Below, piece after piece: positions 1 to 2,845 of a stretch of 5,001 nucleotides of DNA. Each line of letters starts with the position of its first letter. Within the stretch, counting starts at the first letter, position 1. A program made the translations under genes and the position numbers. The DNA comes from Clostridia bacterium (GTDB lineage: Bacteria; Bacillota; Clostridia; Christensenellales; UBA3700): positions 1 through 5,001 of the forward strand of contig JAIEEW010000210.1 in assembly GCA_029067255.1 (NCBI GenBank). Reading direction: 5' to 3'. The notes under the pieces were generated by a model. The model saw nothing but the letters and a program-made list of their open reading frames with translations. It was not told where the DNA came from and made no database searches.

Positions 1-1245
1 GGTTTGGGAGTAGTCGGCGGCGGTACATGCAGGATATTGATCGATCGCAAAAAACAGATAGCGGAAGAATACGGAGTGGATATTGACATCGCAGCCGTAT
101 TAGACAGAGTTCCCGACAGAGTTACGGGACTGGGTTTGGATCTTTCTATTCTTGCGAAAGATATAGACGAAATTTGCGCAAATCCCAACGTTGATATAGT
201 CGTTGAGTGTATGGGCGGTACTGAACCTGCGAGAACGTTTCTCGTAAAGTCGCTCGAAGCGGGCAAGAGTATCGTTACTTCCAACAAGGAAATGTTTGCA
301 AAGTTTTGGCCGGAACTCGAAAAAGCCGCTCAAAAGACCGGCGCGGGACTATATTACGAGGCTACGACCGGCGGCGGTATGCCGATTATCAGAACGATGA
401 CTCAGGCTATGCAAGCCAACGGTATTCAGGAAATTAAGACTATTATCAACGGTACGACCAACTATATTCTTACCCGTATGAGCGAAGAAGGCGCGGATTA
501 TCAAGACGTGCTTAAGGACGCTCAGGCTCTCGGATATGCGGAAGCGAATCCCGTTGCGGACGTGGAAGGTTACGATTCCAGTTATAAATTGAGTATACTT
601 TCTTCGTTGGCGTTCAATAAGAGAGTTCCCGTCGAACTTATTTATAGAGAAGGTATAACTAAGATAACGAAAGAAGATATCAGGATCGCGAAGGAAATGG
701 GTTTTGTGATCAAACTTTTGGCGATCGCAAAACAGAAAGGCGACAAGATTGAAGCGAGAGTTCATCCTGTATTTTTGCCGAAGAGCCATCCGCTCGCGAG
801 CGTAAACGGTTCGTTCAACGCGGTATTCGTAGTCGGCGACGCTGTAGGCGACATCATGATTTACGGCAGAGGAGCGGGCGCATTGCCGACCGGCAGCGCT
901 ATTGTCAGCGACGTAGTATTCTGCGCAAGACAGGTTGAGCATGCGAGATATTCCGAGATGTTCGAGGTTATGCCCAAAGACAAGATCATTACCGATTTTG
1001 AAAGCGAGTATTATCTCAGACTAAATGCGAGAGACGTCAGCGGAGTTGTTGCGGATATTGCGGCGGTATTCAAAAAACATAAAGTTTCTATCGCGCAAAT
1101 GCGTCAGGATGAGAACAAGGAAATAATTCCTATCGTATTTATCACTCATAAGACCAGCGAGAATGCAATGAAAAAAGCGATAGAAGAGATACAAGGTCTG
1201 AAAAACGTACTCAGCGTGGAAAACGTTATCAGAGTAGAAAAATAA
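1..1245 (+). CDS. hom: Homoserine dehydrogenase with C-terminal ACT domain (5' end cut by window edge)
   Basis: NAD(P)-dependent cytosolic enzyme that reduces aspartate 4-semialdehyde to homoserine, the branch point toward threonine and methionine. The frame is open from base 1. Counting that codon as residue 1, the dinucleotide-binding loop GLGVVGGGT is at residues 1-9, so only about 5-10 residues are missing and the in-frame TTG at base 4 is not the start. TSNKE near residue 96 fits the conserved NK segment. The family signature is complete at residues 174-196 (A-x3-G-Y-A-x2-N-P-x2-D-V-x-G-x-D-x3-K, with catalytic Asp192 and Lys196 by family analogy). GRGAGALPTGSA is at 289-300. Residues 338-414 form an ACT domain, the usual site of amino-acid feedback control. 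Length and domain order match full-length bacterial Hom. No thrC or thrB follows. Identity is secure; the effector (threonine in most homologues) is inferred. Confidence 0.97.
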   Translation, partial: GLGVVGGGTCRILIDRKKQIAEEYGVDIDIAAVLDRVPDRVTGLGLDLSILAKDIDEICANPNVDIVVECMGGTEPARTFLVKSLEAGKSIVTSNKEMFAKFWPELEKAAQKTGAGLYYEATTGGGMPIIRTMTQAMQANGIQEIKTIINGTTNYILTRMSEEGADYQDVLKDAQALGYAEANPVADVEGYDSSYKLSILSSLAFNKRVPVELIYREGITKITKEDIRIAKEMGFVIKLLAIAKQKGDKIEARVHPVFLPKSHPLASVNGSFNAVFVVGDAVGDIMIYGRGAGALPTGSAIVSDVVFCARQVEHARYSEMFEVMPKDKIITDFESEYYLRLNARDVSGVVADIAAVFKKHKVSIAQMRQDENKEIIPIVFITHKTSENAMKKAIEEIQGLKNVLSVENVIRVEK

Positions 1246-1253
1246 CAAAAGCG

Positions 1254-1288
1254 GAAATAACTTATATTCAAGGATATAAGTTATTTTT
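1254..1288 (+). terminator. AT-rich hairpin with T-run after hom
   Basis: A 13-bp perfect stem (1255-1267 pairing with 1274-1286; left arm AAATAACTTATAT) with a 6-nt loop TCAAGG is followed by, and partly includes, a run of five T at 1284-1288. It starts 9 nt after the hom stop, which is the right place for an intrinsic terminator. Only one stem pair is G-C, so it may be leaky. The next gene's ribosome binding site begins 17 nt further on, leaving little room for a separate promoter. A processing or attenuating hairpin is an alternative. Confidence 0.65.
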
Positions 1289-1317
1289 CGATTGCTAAGA
1301 TCGTAAAGGAGAGAGAT

Positions 1318-1824
1318 ATGCTATCTAATACCAGTACGCTTTATCTTGTGGATTTGTGCGATAAATACCCCGACAATAAATACGTTGTCGTGGAGTGGAG
1401 CGATCTTGCCGCCGTAAATTACAACCAAAGCGAGAATTTCGATTTGGCGGAAGTGTGGAATGAACTTAAAATGAACGGCTGTCTTATCAATAAATATAAG
1501 GACGACGACGAAGTTTGTTTTACGCTGACAGATAAATCTCGCGTTTTGGTGCAGGAATATAAACTGTTGACGGAACAGATGGCAAAACAGGCGGAAGATA
1601 AGTCTGGCGATCAATTAGCCGAGTCTTATATCAAAACTGACGAAAACGGAAGTCTTATGTTTATGCCTTCTGGAAACGAAGCGGCAAAGAAGAGAAGATT
1701 CGAAGTCAAAAAGTTGAAAAAAAGCGCTATGGGCAGAGGCTTTCTCGGCGGTTTGCTTTCAGGCGGTATTTGCGGACTTCTGTTCGGACTTTTGGGCGGA
1801 ATAATAGTCAATTTGTTTATGTGA
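1318..1824 (+). CDS. Small winged-helix-like protein with C-terminal glycine-rich membrane segment
   Basis: Function unknown, 168 residues. The start is well supported: AAAGGAG at 1305-1311 lies 6 nt before ATG. Residues 1-85 have the helix and strand pattern of a winged-helix fold: helix (LYLVDLCDKY), acidic and aromatic segment, DLAEVWNELKMNGCL as a possible second and recognition helix, then a hairpin wing KDDDEVCFTLT. This fold assignment is inference from pattern, not a recognised family. A polar linker (about 86-120) leads to a strongly basic patch (KKRRFEVKKLKK, 124-135) and one hydrophobic segment (about 140-167) packed with glycine (GFLGGLLSGG, GLLFGLLGGI) like a glycine-zipper helix. 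The basic side would stay cytosolic, giving a tail-anchored topology. It is followed after 7 nt by a second protein of the same layout, which suggests a paired or heteromeric membrane-tethered regulator. Confidence 0.85.
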   Translation: MLSNTSTLYLVDLCDKYPDNKYVVVEWSDLAAVNYNQSENFDLAEVWNELKMNGCLINKYKDDDEVCFTLTDKSRVLVQEYKLLTEQMAKQAEDKSGDQLAESYIKTDENGSLMFMPSGNEAAKKRRFEVKKLKKSAMGRGFLGGLLSGGICGLLFGLLGGIIVNLFM

Positions 1825-1827
1825 GGT
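1822..1827 (+). promoter_or_regulatory. Ribosome binding site overlapping the upstream stop codon
   Basis: TGAGGT lies 4 nt before the ATG at 1832 and begins with the TGA stop of the preceding gene. A ribosome finishing the first tail-anchored protein would therefore sit on the Shine-Dalgarno of the second, an arrangement that typically gives translational coupling and balanced amounts of the two products. Confidence 0.6.
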
Positions 1828-1831
1828 AATT

Positions 1832-2197
1832 ATGCTCAATAAAAAGACAAAACAACTTATGAAAGCCGTGTATTACAAAGCGGTAGAGAAAGACGGCACT
1901 TGTCTTATAAGCCAAAACGACTTGTTGGCGTCAATGCCTTATACTTTCCAGTTCAAGAAAAACGAACTTGCGCCCGCGCTCAAATCTCTTGTCAGCGAAG
2001 GGTATTTCGAACTTATCACGACTGAAAAGAAAGGCGAAGAGTATTACTGTATCACTTTGCAAAAAGGCGGATACGATTTTGCCTATCAGATAGCAAAAGA
2101 AAAAAGACAAATAAGAATGAAGATCGCTTTGACCGTAAGCGGCGCGATTCTCAGTTTTATTATAGGTACGATATTAAAAGCAATTTTTACAAAATAA
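1832..2197 (+). CDS. Small winged-helix-like protein with C-terminal membrane anchor
   Basis: Function unknown, 121 residues, with the same layout as the gene before it. Residues 1-80 read as a winged helix: helix 1 KQLMKAVYYKAVEK (7-20), ISQNDLLASMP (26-36), FKKNELAPALKSLVSEGYFE (41-60) as the likely recognition-helix region, then a beta-hairpin wing at ITTEKKGEEYYCITLQKGG (62-80). A basic stretch KEKRQIRMK (89-97) precedes a single hydrophobic segment (about 98-118, ALTVSGAILSFIIGTILKAIF), so the domain should face the cytosol. ATG is favoured by TGAGGT overlapping the upstream stop. The layout resembles conserved small Clostridia proteins of unknown role, but this is from memory and not checked. 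A membrane-bound DNA-binding regulator is possible; the fold could equally serve protein-protein contact. Confidence 0.88.
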   Translation: MLNKKTKQLMKAVYYKAVEKDGTCLISQNDLLASMPYTFQFKKNELAPALKSLVSEGYFELITTEKKGEEYYCITLQKGGYDFAYQIAKEKRQIRMKIALTVSGAILSFIIGTILKAIFTK

Positions 2198-2209
2198 AGG
2201 AACTGCGAT

Positions 2210-2527
2210 ATGGCGACTGATAAAGAATTTATAGAATACGTTTGCGAACAAATCAGAGAAACGGGCGAAGTTACGTACAAAAAGATGTTTGGGGAATATA
2301 TGGCTTACGTCAATGCAAAACCTGTTTTGTTGGTTTGCGATAATACGGTATACGTCAAGCAAGTAGACGCAATTCAAGAATTTATGCAAGACGCCGAAAA
2401 GGGAATTCCTTATAAAGGCGCAAAGGAACACTATATTCTCGATATAGACGACAGCGAACTTAGCGAAAACGTTGTGAAAGCGTTGGAAAAAGTTACGCCG
2501 TTGCCAAAACCCAGAAAGAAAAAATAA
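2210..2527 (+). CDS. TfoX/Sxy family N-terminal-domain protein
   Basis: A 105-residue protein consisting only of the TfoX N-terminal domain. Family marks are visible in order: VTYKKMFGEYMAYVNAKP (21-38, with the hallmark K-M-F-G-E-Y), LVCDNTVYVK (41-50), IPYKGAKEHYILDID (66-80), and the closing PLPKPRKKK (97-105). Full-length Sxy/TfoX of gamma-proteobacteria is about 200 residues and adds a C-terminal helix-hairpin domain needed in natural competence with CRP. That half is absent, as in the many stand-alone members of other phyla, whose role is not established. The gene follows the preceding stop by 12 nt, with AAAGGAA (2196-2202) overlapping that stop and 7 nt from ATG, so it is the last gene of the three-gene cluster. 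A competence role should not be assumed. Confidence 0.92.
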   Translation: MATDKEFIEYVCEQIRETGEVTYKKMFGEYMAYVNAKPVLLVCDNTVYVKQVDAIQEFMQDAEKGIPYKGAKEHYILDIDDSELSENVVKALEKVTPLPKPRKKK

Positions 2528-2573
2528 ATATGCCCGATATTATTCTACAAAAACCAAAGTGTAGTGAACTCAG

Positions 2574-2601
2574 CCGCAAAATTTATTTTGCGGTTTTTTT
2601 T
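2574..2601 (+). terminator. Intrinsic terminator of the three-gene cluster
   Basis: A perfect 8-bp stem CCGCAAAA (2574-2581) / TTTTGCGG (2586-2593) with tetraloop TTTA runs directly into eight T (2594-2601). It lies 46 nt after the TfoX-family stop. The GC-rich base and unbroken T-tract make this a textbook Rho-independent terminator on the + strand, much stronger than the hairpin after hom. Confidence 0.92.
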
Positions 2602-2645
2602 ACGCTTTTTGTATTAACCATTGCTTATAAATTCGGCAATTTAGT

Positions 2646-2692
2646 AAAAAAATAATAAAAAAATCGACAAATAGCAAAAAATTCCAAAAAAA
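2646..2692. other. Phased A-tracts (likely intrinsically bent DNA)
   Basis: Five A-runs lie at 2646-2652, 2657-2663, 2669-2671, 2676-2681 and 2686-2692. Their centres are at about 2649, 2660, 2670, 2678.5 and 2689, an average spacing of 10 bp or one helical turn, which is the arrangement known to produce intrinsic curvature. It lies just upstream of the inverted-repeat sites and may help promoter activity or attract nucleoid proteins. The curvature is predicted, not measured. Confidence 0.5.
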
Positions 2693-2708
2693 GTGTACTT
2701 TTCCTGAC
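2689..2708. repeat. Left copy of 20-bp perfect inverted repeat
   Basis: AAAAGTGTACTTTTCCTGAC is the exact reverse complement of 2798-2817. It has its own palindromic core, AAAAGT-GT-ACTTTT at 2689-2702, extended on one side by CCTGAC. Its centre is 115 bp from the centre of the right copy. It may be one of two operator sites, or the left end of a small element about 129 bp long (2689-2817). Confidence 0.8.
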
Positions 2709-2736
2709 TATGAATTTATGTCGAAAATGATAAAAA

Positions 2737-2764
2737 TTACAACATAATTATACAGATATATTAT
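2737..2764 (+). promoter_or_regulatory. Weak promoter-like sequence for the surface-protein gene
   Basis: TATTAT at 2759-2764 resembles a -10 box, with TTACAA at 2737-2742 as a poor -35 (3 of 6 matches) and a 16-nt spacer. An alternative -10 is TATACA at 2749-2754 or 2762-2767. Transcription from here would start near 2771 and place the 28-bp palindrome in the 5' leader. In DNA this AT-rich, such matches arise easily by chance. Confidence 0.22.
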
Positions 2765-2796
2765 ACAAAATCCCCATGTTGAATTCAAGAGAATCG

Positions 2797-2824
2797 GGTC
2801 AGGAAAAGTACACTTTTCCTGACC
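2797..2824. repeat. 28-bp near-perfect palindrome containing the right inverted-repeat copy
   Basis: Arms GGTCAGGAAAAGT (2797-2809) and ACTTTTCCTGACC (2812-2824) are exact reverse complements around the central dinucleotide AC. Positions 2798-2817 are also the exact reverse complement of 2689-2708. The palindrome ends 21 nt before the ATG at 2846. It could be a dimeric repressor operator or, if transcribed, an 11-bp hairpin with loop GTACAC. No T-run follows, so it is not an intrinsic terminator. Confidence 0.85.
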
Positions 2825-2835
2825 GTATACAAAAT

Positions 2836-2839
2836 GGGG
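2836..2839 (+). promoter_or_regulatory. Weak ribosome binding site choosing the ATG at 2846
   Basis: GGGG ends 6 nt before the ATG at 2846 and is the only Shine-Dalgarno-like run at a workable distance. The in-frame ATG at 2834 has no purine-rich run 5-12 nt upstream and would add only M-G-Y-K. The site is much poorer than the AAAGGAG-type sites of the upstream genes, which suggests low or controlled translation. Confidence 0.45.
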
Positions 2840-2845
2840 TACAAA

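Larger units (their letters stand above)
2602..2845. other. AT-rich intergenic region between cluster terminator and surface-protein gene
   Basis: No plausible gene is seen here. The stretch holds, in order, phased A-tracts (2646-2692), the left copy of a 20-bp inverted repeat (2689-2708), a weak promoter-like segment (about 2737-2764), a direct repeat TATACAAAAT (2762-2771 and 2826-2835), the palindrome TTGAATTCAA (2779-2788) and a 28-bp near-perfect palindrome (2797-2824). An ATG at 2776 opens a 64-codon frame that overlaps the secreted-protein gene in another frame and is not considered real. Confidence 0.8.

Noticed and set aside
4..6. TTG at base 4 as the start of hom
   Set aside because: It lies inside the glycine-rich nucleotide-binding loop, and the frame continues upstream through base 1, so the true start is outside the window.
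349..942. 197-codon frame on the - strand inside hom
   Set aside because: It is fully antisense to conserved homoserine dehydrogenase motifs and shows no domain pattern.
2797..2824. Palindrome as an intrinsic terminator
   Set aside because: No T-run follows on either strand: + reads GTATACAAAA after the arm, and the - side reads CGATTCTC.
2689..2824. Repeats as a CRISPR array
   Set aside because: There are only two copies, in inverted orientation, with no regularly spaced units and no cas genes nearby.
2681..2825. Target-site duplication flanking the 129-bp inverted-repeat segment
   Set aside because: Flanks ATTCCAAA and CCTGACCG share no direct repeat, and moving the boundary inward to GTGTAC gives AAAA against TTTT, which is not a direct repeat.
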